64,000 nt of DNA from Myxococcales bacterium (GTDB lineage: Bacteria; Myxococcota; Myxococcia; Myxococcales; Myxococcaceae): contig JADLDB010000101.1 of assembly GCA_020846875.1 (NCBI GenBank), positions 1-64,000 of the forward strand, in the 5' to 3' direction. Of this stretch, positions 55,940 to 64,000 are shown one piece after another (positions within the stretch are counted from its first letter, which is position 1; every line of letters begins with the position of its first letter). The position numbers and the translations under genes are program-made. The notes under the pieces are model-generated. The model made no database searches and was not told the origin of the DNA. It was given only the letters and a program-made list of their open reading frames with translations.

Positions 55940-56806
55940 ATGTCCGCCACGTTGCCGATCGCGCGCCCGCGCGCGAGCCCGGAGTTGTCGTCTCACGTCT
56001 TCGCGCGCACGAAGGACTACGTGCTGTACCGGGGTGACAGCCTCGCGCTGCTCGAGTCCTTCGAGGAGCAGACGTTCGACCTCATCTTCGCGGACCCTCC
56101 GTACTTCCTGTCCAACGGGGGCTTCACCTGCCAGTCGGGGAAGCGGGCGCCGGTGAAGAAGGGCGACTGGGACGCCTCGCGCGGCGTGGAGGACGATCAC
56201 GCCTTCACCTCGGCGTGGCTCCAGGCCTGCCAGCGCGTGCTGAAGCCGTCCGGCTCCATCTGGGTGTCGGGGACGCAGCACGTGATCTTCTCGGTGGGCT
56301 TCGCGATGCAGCAGCTCGGCTACAAGCTGCTCAACACGGTGAGCTGGTACAAGCCGAACGCCGCGCCGAACCTGGCGTGCCGGTACTTCACGCACTCCAC
56401 GGAGCTGCTGATCTGGGCGTCGCCGGGCGGGAAGGGGAAGCTGAAGCACACCTTCAACTACGCCGCGATGAAGCAGGAGAACGGCGGCAAGCAGATGCGC
56501 GACGTGTGGGCGCTGCCCCGGCCGGGCGAGGAAGAGCTGTCACCCGACGAGCAGGGCCGGATCTGGACGATGACCACGCCCAAGCCGGGGGAGAAGGCGC
56601 ACGGGAAGCACCCGACGCAGAAGCCCCTCGCGCTGCTGGATCGGATCGTCGAGGCCTGCACCGAGGACGACGCGGTGGTGCTCGATCCCTTCTGCGGCAG
56701 CGGGACGACCGGCGTGGCCGCGGTGTCCAAGGGCCGGCGCTTCGTCGGGATCGACATGAATCCCGAGTACCTCGCGCTGACGAAGAAGCGGCTCGACGGG
56801 CGCTGA
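55940..56806 (+). CDS. Orphan DNA adenine methyltransferase, DpnA-like
   Basis: The protein has 288 residues. The catalytic motif DPPY is at 52-55, inside FADPPYFLSNGG, and the SAM motif DPFCGSGTTGVAA is near 250, so the motif order is of the beta class (catalytic before SAM motif). The FLSNGG..C.SGK....KG.WD stretch is like the DpnA (M2.DpnII) group, which methylates adenine in GATC. No endonuclease gene is adjacent, so it is an orphan. Host regulation or mismatch-type roles are possible. The ATG at 55940 follows GGAGG. The recognition site is an inference. Confidence 0.85.
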   Translation: MSATLPIARPRASPELSSHVFARTKDYVLYRGDSLALLESFEEQTFDLIFADPPYFLSNGGFTCQSGKRAPVKKGDWDASRGVEDDHAFTSAWLQACQRVLKPSGSIWVSGTQHVIFSVGFAMQQLGYKLLNTVSWYKPNAAPNLACRYFTHSTELLIWASPGGKGKLKHTFNYAAMKQENGGKQMRDVWALPRPGEEELSPDEQGRIWTMTTPKPGEKAHGKHPTQKPLALLDRIVEACTEDDAVVLDPFCGSGTTGVAAVSKGRRFVGIDMNPEYLALTKKRLDGR

Positions 56807-56815
56807 AGCGCCCGA

Positions 56816-58354
56816 CTACCCCGCGTGCGCCTGCAGGTGCGCCGCGCGCCGGCGGACCAGCTCGACCAGCGTGCGCACGCCCACGCCCGTGGCGCCCTTG
56901 CCGAAGTAGCCGCGCTCCTTGGGCGACTGCGACGGCCCGGCGATGTCCAGGTGCACCCACGGTGTCTCGCCGACGAACTCCTTGAGGAACAGCGCGGCGT
57001 TGATCGCCCCGCCCGCCCGCTCGCCGGCGTTCTTCATGTCGGCGATCTCGCTCTTGAGCGCGTCCTTCTGCAGCTCGGTGATCGGCAGCCGCCACAGCTC
57101 CTCGCCCGCGGTGCGCCCCGCCTCCAGCACGTCGAACATCAACTGGTCGTCCTCGCCGAAGGCCCCGGTCAGGTAGTTCCCCAGCGCGATGATGCACGCG
57201 CCGGTCAGCGTGGCGAGATCGATCAGCGCGGCGGGCTTGTGCTCGTTGGCCCACGAGAGGATGTCGCCCAGCACCAGGCGCCCTTCCGCGTCGGTGTTGG
57301 TGATCTCCACCGTCTTGCCCAGTCGGGAAGTCAGCACGTCCCCCAGCCGGTACGCGTGGCCCGACGGCATGTTCTCGCAGGCGCCGAAGAAGCCGTGTAC
57401 GGGGAAGGGCGGCTTGAGGTGCGCGATCACCCGCATCGCGCCCAGCATCGCCGCAGATCCGGCCATGTCCGTCTTCATGTCCATCATCGAGTCCGACGGC
57501 TTCAAGGACAGGCCACCCGAGTCGAAGGTGATCGCCTTGCCGACGATGCACACCGGGGCCTGCTTCGCCGCCTCGGCGTCGGTGGGGATCCACGACAGGT
57601 GCACCAGGCGCGGCTCCTCCACGCTGCCCTTCGCCACCCCGAGGAACATCCCCATCTTCAGCTCTTCGATCTTCTTTCGATCTCCGATGGCGATGTGCAG
57701 GCCCACGTCCTTGGCCATGTTCTTCGCCTCTTCGGCGAGCACGCGAGGCGTCATCGTCCCGGCGGGCTCGTTGACCAGATCCCTCGCCCAGTTGGTGGCG
57801 CCGACGACTTCCCGGGCCAGCGCGAGCACCTCGTCGTGGGCCTTCTCCTTCTTCAGCCCGTCGGGCAGCACGAGCTGCACCTTGTCCACCTTGGCCGAGC
57901 CGTTGTCCTTGTGCTGCGTGCGCCAGCGCTCGAAGCGGTACGCGCCCAGGCCGAAGCCTTCCACCACCGCGCGCAGGGCGTAGTCCAGCTCGCGCACCAC
58001 CGGCACCTGCACCACCGCCGTCTTCGCCTTCACCCTGCCCGCCGCCTTCACCGCGCGGCCGGCCGCCAGGCGCAAGACCTCCGGCGTGAAGCGGGCCCGC
58101 GCCCCCAGCCCCACCAGGACGACGCGCGCGCACGGCAGCTTCCCGTGCGTCTGCAGCACGAACGTTTGATCCGCCTTGCCCTTGAAGCCTTCCTGCGCGG
58201 CCGTCTTGAGGAGCAGCCCCTTGAGCTTCTTGTCCGCGCGGAGCAGGGCCTGCGCAGTGGACTTCTTGCCACTCAGATCGTTGTCGAAGACGGGAAGGAC
58301 GAGCACATCCGCCTTCGCCTTGGTGGCGTCAGCGGAGACCAGAGTGAAGTTCAT
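56816..58354 (-). CDS. pepA: Leucyl aminopeptidase (M17)
   Basis: The protein has 512 residues. The N-terminal domain (about 1-165) is typical of PepA. The M17 catalytic domain has the metal-binding GKAITFDSGGLSLKPS segment with its Lys and Asp, MKTDMAGSAA, and the signature NTDAEGRLVLGD with Asp and Glu. The second position of the GK(A/G)ITF motif is Ala, a common variant. It removes N-terminal residues from peptides in the cytoplasm. The ATG at 58354 has AGGAG about 9 bases upstream. It converges on the methyltransferase and diverges from the next gene. Confidence 0.95.
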   Translation of the reverse strand: MNFTLVSADATKAKADVLVLPVFDNDLSGKKSTAQALLRADKKLKGLLLKTAAQEGFKGKADQTFVLQTHGKLPCARVVLVGLGARARFTPEVLRLAAGRAVKAAGRVKAKTAVVQVPVVRELDYALRAVVEGFGLGAYRFERWRTQHKDNGSAKVDKVQLVLPDGLKKEKAHDEVLALAREVVGATNWARDLVNEPAGTMTPRVLAEEAKNMAKDVGLHIAIGDRKKIEELKMGMFLGVAKGSVEEPRLVHLSWIPTDAEAAKQAPVCIVGKAITFDSGGLSLKPSDSMMDMKTDMAGSAAMLGAMRVIAHLKPPFPVHGFFGACENMPSGHAYRLGDVLTSRLGKTVEITNTDAEGRLVLGDILSWANEHKPAALIDLATLTGACIIALGNYLTGAFGEDDQLMFDVLEAGRTAGEELWRLPITELQKDALKSEIADMKNAGERAGGAINAALFLKEFVGETPWVHLDIAGPSQSPKERGYFGKGATGVGVRTLVELVRRRAAHLQAHAG

Positions 58355-58445
58355 TTCGTGACTGCTCCTGATGGGAAAAATGCGAGCGGACTGTAGCCAA
58401 GGCCTTGGGAAGGGCCACAGGAAAGGTACAGTGCGCCGCGACGCG

Positions 58446-59342
58446 ATGCCTGCGATCTTCACGCACCTGACGGCCGTCGAGCGGTTGGCGGCCCACGTCA
58501 ACACGCTCCCGGCGGAGTTCACCCGGGCGCTGGGGGAGGATCTCGAGTACGCGCGCTTCGGGGCGGCGCTCTCGGAGCTGCCCTGGTTCGGCCGCATGTC
58601 GCTGGGGCTGGACGCGTGGCTGGGGAAGGGGACGCCGCCGCACTTCGCCAGCCTCTTCTCCACCCGGGCCCCGGTGGCCTTCGGGCTCAAGGCGGCCGAG
58701 CTGGTGTCCAACGGCGCCCTGGTGGGCGTGGAGGCCGGGCTGGCCTTCCTCGCCGGCTACGTGACGCAGGTGGCGGTGGCGCGCGCGCTGGAGCCGCTGG
58801 TGCAGTCGCTGGTGGTGACGCACAAGCGCCCCGGAGAGACGCCGGCCGACGCCAGAAATCGCATCGAGTGGACCCAGTCGCTCGCGCTGATGCAGGACCT
58901 GCACGGCAGCCCGCTGGTGGGGACGCCGGCGATCCGCGGGAAGCTGCAGCTGCGCAAAGGCAGCCTCTTCAAGGGCATCGGCCGGGGCTTCTACGAGCTG
59001 ATCCGCGTCTCTTCGCAGGAGGCCTTCGGCGAGGCGCCGTCCAAGCTGGACGTTGACGCCTGGATGCGCGGCGCGGCGCTCTATTCGATCGCGCTGGGCA
59101 GCCCCCTGGGGAAGCTGAAGGTGTTGTCCGGGCAGCACCTGTCGGCGCGCGAGCTGTACCGCAGCGAAGGGGTGGACGTGTTCGCCGCCGTCGATCAGGG
59201 GCTCGATCACGCCCGCGAGGTGCTGACCGCGCTGGGCAGCATGATCCGCCGCAACAGCTTCACCGCCCGCGCCCGCAGCAAGCTGCTGGAGCTCTGCCCG
59301 GAAGGCTCGCCGGCGGAGGTGATGCGCTCGCGCGCGGCGTGA
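58446..59342 (+). CDS. Hypothetical protein, possible degenerate phospholipase C-like fold
   Basis: The protein has 298 residues, no signal peptide, and is mostly helical. The N-terminus (PAIFTHLTAVERL, then EYARFGAALSELPWFG) weakly recalls zinc-dependent phospholipase C-type proteins, which have a THL/H start and a Gly-Ala-x-x-Pro-Asp-like motif, but the Asp is missing here. The C-terminal half is unrecognised (WMRGAALYSIALGSPLG). It diverges from pepA and converges on a small membrane-protein gene. The ATG at 58446 is chosen because the conserved segment starts directly there. Function unknown. Confidence 0.6.
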   Translation: MPAIFTHLTAVERLAAHVNTLPAEFTRALGEDLEYARFGAALSELPWFGRMSLGLDAWLGKGTPPHFASLFSTRAPVAFGLKAAELVSNGALVGVEAGLAFLAGYVTQVAVARALEPLVQSLVVTHKRPGETPADARNRIEWTQSLALMQDLHGSPLVGTPAIRGKLQLRKGSLFKGIGRGFYELIRVSSQEAFGEAPSKLDVDAWMRGAALYSIALGSPLGKLKVLSGQHLSARELYRSEGVDVFAAVDQGLDHAREVLTALGSMIRRNSFTARARSKLLELCPEGSPAEVMRSRAA

Positions 59343-59357
59343 GCGTCGTCTCCGGGG

Positions 59358-59894
59358 CTACCGGCCCAGGTGGGCCTCGATCGCCTTTCGCCGCAGCTCG
59401 GCCTGGGTGCGGGTGAAGAAGGATTCCAGCGGCAGGGCTCGCCCGGCCTTCGCCACCACCACCAGCCGGTGCTCGTACACCGCTCGCTCGTCGCCGAAGG
59501 TGTCGCGCGCACTGGACACGTGGCTCGTGATCTCGAAGCCGGCCACCTCCTTCGCGCCCAGGTGGAGCGACTTCTGGGGGAACGCCGGCGCCTTCCACGT
59601 CGCGGTGAGGCCCTTCTTGTCCACCTCCAGCGAGACGTTGGCCAGGGCGGTGGCGGCGCCGTACGCGGCCAGGCCTCCCCCCACCGCCGCGAAGGCCAGG
59701 GGGATCAGCTTGAAGGGCCCGGGGATCGGCAACCGCAGGAGCTTGAGCCCCACGCCGGCGAACAGCCCGCCCATCGCCGCGTTGGCGCCGCTGACGAAGC
59801 GCGCGCTCTTCGACGGGCCCTCGAGGAGGAGGCGCTTCGGGCTGTCCTCCACGATCTCGAGCGAGACGCACGGCGGGGTGTCGATCCAACGCAT
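59358..59894 (-). CDS. Small hypothetical membrane protein
   Basis: The protein has 178 residues. Two hydrophobic segments (about 38-58 and 62-86, LIPLAFAAVGGGLAAYGAA) flank a Gly-rich turn. The remaining C-terminal half is a soluble beta-rich part ending KAIEAHLGR. No motif is recognised. It starts with ATG at 59894, ten bases after the stop of the lipoprotein gene upstream on the same strand, so the two may be co-transcribed. Confidence 0.6.
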   Translation of the reverse strand: MRWIDTPPCVSLEIVEDSPKRLLLEGPSKSARFVSGANAAMGGLFAGVGLKLLRLPIPGPFKLIPLAFAAVGGGLAAYGAATALANVSLEVDKKGLTATWKAPAFPQKSLHLGAKEVAGFEITSHVSSARDTFGDERAVYEHRLVVVAKAGRALPLESFFTRTQAELRRKAIEAHLGR

Positions 59895-59903
59895 GGCGCT
59901 CCC

Positions 59904-61244
59904 TCAGGGAACCAGGATGTCCTTCACCACGTCGTCCAGCTGGGTGGGCACCGTGGCGTGCGGGGGCTGGGCGGCGAAGGGGTTGATCACCCACGGCAGC
60001 GCCTCCACCAGCGGGTTGCCCATGTTGGCGTTGGTGAAGACGCGGATCGACACGGTGCTGTTGCCCCGGAAGGCCGCGCCCGCGTAGCTGCCCTTCACGT
60101 CCCCCGTCAGAGGATCGCGCGTGAAGAGGACCGGCATCAGCACCGCCTGCACGCCCTCGGTGAGGCTGGCCGTCTTCGCCGCGACGATCCCGTACGCGAA
60201 GCCCGTGGGCGCCGCCGCCGCCGACACCGTCACCTCCCCGGAGATCGTCACCGGCCCGAAGGCGAAGTTCTTCGTCGTCTCCTGATCGGCGAGGATCGTC
60301 ACCGGCTGCAGCGGGTGCGCCAGCAGGTTGATCGCGATGCCCCCGTTGCCAAAGCCCATCAGCGACGGCACCGGCACGTAGCTGCCCGGCTCCAGGTTGG
60401 TGATGACATAGGGGTAGTCGGTGTCCGTCTGGTTGGTGAGGATCCGGTAGCCGCCCTGCAGGAGCTGCAAGAGCGCCATCGGATCCAGGTTGGCGCCCAG
60501 CATGCCCGGCGACAGCACGCTGATCTGCAGGTTCTGGAAGGCCGGAGGCTTCGGCAGGTGAATGACGCCCCTGAGCGTGCCCAGCCCGCTGCCCGACGCG
60601 CCCAGGTAGATCCGCACGCCCTCCGGGCCGGCCTTGAAGGGATCGCTCAGATCCAGCTCCACCGTGGTGGTGTCGGACTGGAAGTCGAGGAAGGGCACCA
60701 GGTTGCCGTCTCCGTTGCGATCCGCGAGCGCCGTCAGCCGGTGCTGGCCCGAGGAGAGGCCCTCGTAGAAGAAGGGGAGCTCGGTGGGTTGCTCCGGCTT
60801 GCCCAGCCGCTGGAGCTCGACGTTGCGCAAGAGCCCCACCTCCTGCCCGGTGACGAAGCTGCCCACCACCACCACCCCGCGAATGGTGCCCACCGGCCCG
60901 CCGGCGCGGATCCAGGTGGCCTCCTGCAGCTCCTCGTCCTTGGCGCCTTCCGACGCGAAGTACTTCACCGTGGTGGTCGCCTCGAGCGTCACCGTCAGCG
61001 GCGAAGGCCCGGACTGCCGGCCCCGGGAGGTGGTCCTGGGATCGCTCCCGTCGACGCTCACGTACACGGTGGCGGGGCGATCGGTGGTGAAGGTCAGCGT
61101 CACCTTGCCGTTGAAGGGGCCGGGCGGAGGCTCCACCAAAGTCACCGGCGGCGGCAGCTCGGCGTTGGGGACGGGGACGAAGGATCCGGGGCCGGGGCCG
61201 CAGGACAGCGCCAGGGCGAAGAGCGCGGGGACGAGGCGACGCAT
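59904..61244 (-). CDS. Secreted lipoprotein with chitobiase-type beta domain
   Basis: The protein has 446 residues. The lipoprotein signal ends ALALSC (Cys16). Residues about 35-90 carry a CHB_HEX_C-like beta domain: FNGKVTLTFTTDRPATVYV, then SVDGSDPRT. The rest alternates short strands and loops with repeated 'GxIxGxVxV'-type units (GTIRGVVVVGSF, GTLRGVIHLP, VTISGEVTVSAA), suggesting carboxypeptidase-like repeat domains. It should be anchored to the membrane and face the periplasm or cell surface. Substrate and role unknown. The ATG at 61244 fits the signal peptide. Confidence 0.7.
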   Translation of the reverse strand: MRRLVPALFALALSCGPGPGSFVPVPNAELPPPVTLVEPPPGPFNGKVTLTFTTDRPATVYVSVDGSDPRTTSRGRQSGPSPLTVTLEATTTVKYFASEGAKDEELQEATWIRAGGPVGTIRGVVVVGSFVTGQEVGLLRNVELQRLGKPEQPTELPFFYEGLSSGQHRLTALADRNGDGNLVPFLDFQSDTTTVELDLSDPFKAGPEGVRIYLGASGSGLGTLRGVIHLPKPPAFQNLQISVLSPGMLGANLDPMALLQLLQGGYRILTNQTDTDYPYVITNLEPGSYVPVPSLMGFGNGGIAINLLAHPLQPVTILADQETTKNFAFGPVTISGEVTVSAAAAPTGFAYGIVAAKTASLTEGVQAVLMPVLFTRDPLTGDVKGSYAGAAFRGNSTVSIRVFTNANMGNPLVEALPWVINPFAAQPPHATVPTQLDDVVKDILVP

Positions 61245-61345
61245 GGGCGCGCATTCGGCTCGGGTCAACGGGCAAAGTCAAACGCCGTAGCGCTTGATCC
61301 GCGGCGCGAGTGCCGTAGGGTCCCGGCCTTCCCTGGGGGAAAACC

Positions 61346-63010
61346 ATGGCCGACCGGACGATCCTCGACGACATCTACGATCACGAGACGAAGCTGGCGC
61401 AGCACGTGTACCTGACGCAGCCGCTCGGCGCGGGGCAGGTGAAGGACTACACCTGGTCGCAGGTGCTGAGCGAGGCGCGGCGCATGGCCGCCCACTTGAA
61501 GACGCTGGGCCTCAACCCCGGCGACAAGGTGGCGATGCTCACCAAGAACTGCGCCCACTTCTTCATCGCCGAGGTCGCGATCTGGCTGGCCGGGTACACC
61601 ACCGTCGCCATCTTCCCCACCGAGGGCCCGGACACGATCAAGTTCGTGCTCGAGCACTCCGAGTCCAAGGTGCTCTTCGTGGGCAAGCTCGACACCTGGA
61701 CCGCGCAGGCGCCGGGCGTGCCGGCGAACATCAAGCGCATCGCCATGCCGCTGGGACCGAAGGGATCCGGCGAGGCGTGGGACGAGATCCTCGCGAAGAC
61801 CGCGCCGCTGGAAGGCAAGCCGGCCCGCGACGGCAAGGACCTGGCGATGCTCATCTACACCTCGGGCTCGACGGGCGTGCCCAAGGGCGTGATGCACAAC
61901 TTCCAGGGCGTCACCCGCGCCACCCGCTGCATCCTCGAGCGGATCAAGCTGGGGCACGGCGATCGCGCCCTGTCCTACCTGCCGCTGGCCCACGTCTTCG
62001 AGCGCGCCTACATCGAGTGCGCGTCGCTGATGGTGGGCGACTGCCACATCTTCTTCGCCGACTCGCTGGAGACCTTCGTCGCGGATCTCAAGCGCGCCCA
62101 GCCCACGGTGTTCCTCTCGGTGCCCCGGCTGTGGCTCAAGTTCCAGCAGGGCGTCTTCGGGAAGATGCCGCCGCAGAAGCTGGACCGCCTGCTGAAGATC
62201 CCGATCATCAAGGGGATCATCGGTAAGAAGGTGCTCACCGGCCTGGGGCTCAACCACGTGCGCCTGGCGGGCAGCGGCTCCGCCCCCATCCCGGCGGAGC
62301 TGATCGCCTGGTACCGGCGCCTCGGCCTCAACCTGCTCGAGGGCTACGCGATGACGGAGGACTTCGCCGTCTCCCACCTCTCCAGCGAGGAGAAGAACGC
62401 GCCCGGCTACGTGGGCATCCCGTACGCGGGCGTGGAGGTGAAGATCACCGAGGAAGGCGAGATCCTCATCAAGTCGCCGGGCACCATGGCCGGCTACTAC
62501 AAGCGGCCCGATCTCGACGCCGAGGTCTTCACCCCCGACGGCTTCTTCCGCACCGGCGACAAGGGCGAGCGCCGCCCCGACGGCCTCCTGAAGATCACCG
62601 GTCGGGTGAAGGAGCTCTTCAAGACGGCCAAGGGCAAGTACGTCTCGCCCGCGCCCATCGAGAACAAGCTGAACGAGCACCCGCTGGTCGAGCTGTCCTG
62701 CGTGTCGGGCGTCGGCCAGCCGGCCGCCTTCGGCATGGTGGTGCTGGCCGAGACCGTCCGCCCGAAGCAGACCACCGCCGAGGTGAAGGCCCAGGTGGAG
62801 AAGGATCTCGGCGACTGGCTCCAGAAGGTCAACGCCGGCCTCTCCGGCTACGAGCAACTGCAGATGCTGGTGGTGATGCCCGGCCCCTGGACCATCGAGG
62901 ACGGAACGCTGACCCCCACCATGAAGCTCAAGCGGGCGAAGATCGAGCAGGTGATCGGCCCCAGGCTGGACGGCTGGTTCTCCAACAAGTCACCGGTGCA
63001 GTGGGCCTGA
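61346..63010 (+). CDS. Long-chain acyl-CoA synthetase (AMP-forming)
   Basis: The protein has 554 residues. The AMP-binding P-loop is LIYTSGSTGVPKG near 170, followed by YLPLAHVFERAY, EGYAMTE near 333, and TGDKGERRPDGLLKITGRVKE near 405; the C-terminal Lys lies in TPTMKLKR. It activates long-chain fatty acids to acyl-CoA at the membrane or cytosol. Compared with FadD it is in the LC-FACS group with HVFERA. The start is the ATG at 61346 with GGGGGAAAA upstream. The ScfR-type regulator gene at the window end faces it. Confidence 0.92.
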   Translation: MADRTILDDIYDHETKLAQHVYLTQPLGAGQVKDYTWSQVLSEARRMAAHLKTLGLNPGDKVAMLTKNCAHFFIAEVAIWLAGYTTVAIFPTEGPDTIKFVLEHSESKVLFVGKLDTWTAQAPGVPANIKRIAMPLGPKGSGEAWDEILAKTAPLEGKPARDGKDLAMLIYTSGSTGVPKGVMHNFQGVTRATRCILERIKLGHGDRALSYLPLAHVFERAYIECASLMVGDCHIFFADSLETFVADLKRAQPTVFLSVPRLWLKFQQGVFGKMPPQKLDRLLKIPIIKGIIGKKVLTGLGLNHVRLAGSGSAPIPAELIAWYRRLGLNLLEGYAMTEDFAVSHLSSEEKNAPGYVGIPYAGVEVKITEEGEILIKSPGTMAGYYKRPDLDAEVFTPDGFFRTGDKGERRPDGLLKITGRVKELFKTAKGKYVSPAPIENKLNEHPLVELSCVSGVGQPAAFGMVVLAETVRPKQTTAEVKAQVEKDLGDWLQKVNAGLSGYEQLQMLVVMPGPWTIEDGTLTPTMKLKRAKIEQVIGPRLDGWFSNKSPVQWA

Positions 63011-63019
63011 GCTGACGGG

Positions 63020-63463
63020 TCAGCGCCGGACGTCGGCCTCGAGGCGCTGGGCGATCACGCTCAGCTCGGTGCTCACCAACTGCGTCACCACGTCGGTGCG
63101 CTCGCAGGTGGGCGCCAGGGCCTCTACGTCGCTCACGTCCGACAGCGGGCACTTCCGCACCGAGAAGGTGACGCGCACCTCGCCCAGGTGCGCCGAGCCC
63201 GACTCGTCGGAGAAGACGGTGACGATGCACTGGCTCACCGACGCGCCGTCGGCCGCGCTCCACAGCTGCCACCTGCCGATCACCACGCGCGCCTCGGGAT
63301 TCGAGGACTCCACGCCGCCGCAGTGCGCGTCCACCGCCTGCACCACGCGCTCGAAGGCCGTCGCTGCCTCCTGGGTGCGGAAGCGCGGCTGGATGATCGC
63401 GTACGTCTGAAGGGAGCACCCGGCGGCGAACACCCCCAGGGCCAGGGCCGCGACGCGCGTCAC
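63020..63463 (-). CDS. Small lipoprotein
   Basis: The protein is about 147 residues. The lipoprotein signal ends FAAGC (Cys17). The mature domain has four further Cys that could form two disulfides (CGG, SQCIV, RKCPL, PTCER), with alternating strands. The family is not recognised. The GTG at 63463 overlaps the stop of the upstream regulator gene (GTGA), so its translation is coupled to the ScfR-type protein. Role unknown. Confidence 0.65.
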   Translation of the reverse strand: MTRVAALALGVFAAGCSLQTYAIIQPRFRTQEAATAFERVVQAVDAHCGGVESSNPEARVVIGRWQLWSAADGASVSQCIVTVFSDESGSAHLGEVRVTFSVRKCPLSDVSDVEALAPTCERTDVVTQLVSTELSVIAQRLEADVRR

Positions 63464-64000
63464 TTCTTCTTCCGCTCCTTCTCGGGTTGATCGCCCGACA
63501 CCAGCGGAGAGAAGAAGCAGTCCTTCTTGGTGTACTCGTCGAAGGAGAAGGCGAAGCGGTAGCTGGCGGCCGCGCGCTGGTTGCAGTCGGTGCGCTCGCA
63601 GAAGCGGCAGCTGATCCCCGTGGGCACCGCGTCGCGCTTCAGGTCGGTGGTGGGCAGGCCGTAGGCGAGGTGCTTCGCGTTCTCCGCGTGAGTACCCAGG
63701 CCAATGCTGTAGGCCGTGCCCCGGACGATCGAGCCCTCGTGCGGCTGCAGCTGCACCTTGGCGAAGCAGAAGTACGTCGTGCCGTCGGGCATCGCCGAGT
63801 ACTGCCGGGTCAACTGCGAGGGATTCAAGAAGGCGAGGTGCACCGCCCACTTCCCGCAGCTCCCCACGCTGGCGAACTTGATCCCCGTGCCCGAGTAGCG
63901 CTTGGACACGTTGCCGGCGATGTCCGCGCGGATGAAGTGGAAGGGCAGCCCGCGGCGCTTCGGATCCGCCAGGTTGCACACCCGGTGGGCGGTCGTCTCG
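63460..64000 (-). CDS. ScfR-type short-chain fatty acyl regulator (C-terminal part, cut by window end)
   Basis: The visible 179 residues enter at the window end (ETTAHRVCNLADPKRRG) and run to the stop. They match the C-terminal domain of ScfR/RamB-type proteins: LPFHFIRADIAGNVSKRYSG, LAYGLPTTDLKRD and the Cys cluster CRFCERTDCNQRAA. Full-length members have an N-terminal XRE DNA-binding domain and regulate acyl-CoA, glyoxylate or methylcitrate metabolism; that part lies outside the window. It is coupled to a small lipoprotein gene and faces an acyl-CoA synthetase gene. The start is not in the window. Confidence 0.82.
   Translation of the reverse strand, partial: ETTAHRVCNLADPKRRGLPFHFIRADIAGNVSKRYSGTGIKFASVGSCGKWAVHLAFLNPSQLTRQYSAMPDGTTYFCFAKVQLQPHEGSIVRGTAYSIGLGTHAENAKHLAYGLPTTDLKRDAVPTGISCRFCERTDCNQRAAASYRFAFSFDEYTKKDCFFSPLVSGDQPEKERKKK

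Overview
The window is high-GC, gene-dense chromosomal DNA from a gliding delta-type bacterium of the Myxococcota, close to the Myxococcus/Archangium group. Two diagnostic gene sets support this. At 9.85-29.3 kb lie genes matching the adventurous (A-) gliding motility cluster: gltF/cglF, gltG, gltH/cglE, an unnamed cytoplasmic repeat protein, the giant TPR protein gltI, and gltJ/agmX. At 46.4-54.3 kb lies a complete Frz chemosensory system in the Myxococcus order: divergent frzZ, then frzA-frzB-frzCD-frzE-frzG-frzF. The first set encodes part of the trans-envelope gliding machine and the second the pathway that times its reversals. The rest is mostly housekeeping. I see no prophage, IS element or CRISPR array.

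Layout. 0-4.6 kb: a solo groEL with a sigma70-type promoter and CIRCE operator, a secreted protein with an AgmX/PglI-type C-terminal domain, a small c-type cytochrome lipoprotein, and a DnaC-like helicase-loader ATPase behind a possible DnaD-like partner. 4.65-8.3 kb: tRNA-Val(GAC), thrS, and an SCP2/alpha-methylacyl-CoA racemase pair. 8.4-29.3 kb: an unknown lipoprotein, then the glt cluster. 29.5-34 kb: a Cys-rich lipoprotein, a MORN-like secreted protein, a TIGR04552-like protein, tRNA-Leu(TAA) and ffh. 34-45.6 kb: a translationally coupled operon of two MuiA-type paralogues and an unknown protein, a membrane-fused spermidine-synthase-like protein, a PAP2-type membrane enzyme coupled to a decayed 2OG-Fe(II) oxygenase, an NlpC/P60-like secreted protein and a radical SAM enzyme. 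45.7-54.3 kb: a peptidoglycan-binding-domain protein, then frz. 54.3-64 kb: rpmE, a DUF1385 membrane protein, an orphan DpnA-like DNA methyltransferase, leucyl aminopeptidase, unknown proteins, a long-chain acyl-CoA synthetase, and a ScfR-type regulator cut by the window end.

Working together. GltG and GltJ each join a cytoplasmic signalling or adaptor domain (FHA; zinc ribbon plus GYF) through one membrane span to a periplasmic TonB-like domain. GltI is the large cytoplasmic scaffold, GltH a predicted outer-membrane barrel, and GltF a small envelope protein. FrzCD is a soluble receptor that, through the CheW-like FrzA and the FrzE kinase, would phosphorylate the double-receiver protein FrzZ, with FrzF and FrzG setting receptor methylation. 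The AglRQS motor, MglA/MglB and the remaining Glt proteins are not in the window.

No stretch above about 300 bases lacks a gene. The longest gaps are 1-232 (promoter and CIRCE; nothing else clear), 29272-29495 (hairpin, promoter and dyad) and 46208-46402 (an AT-richer patch and one palindrome, no gene).
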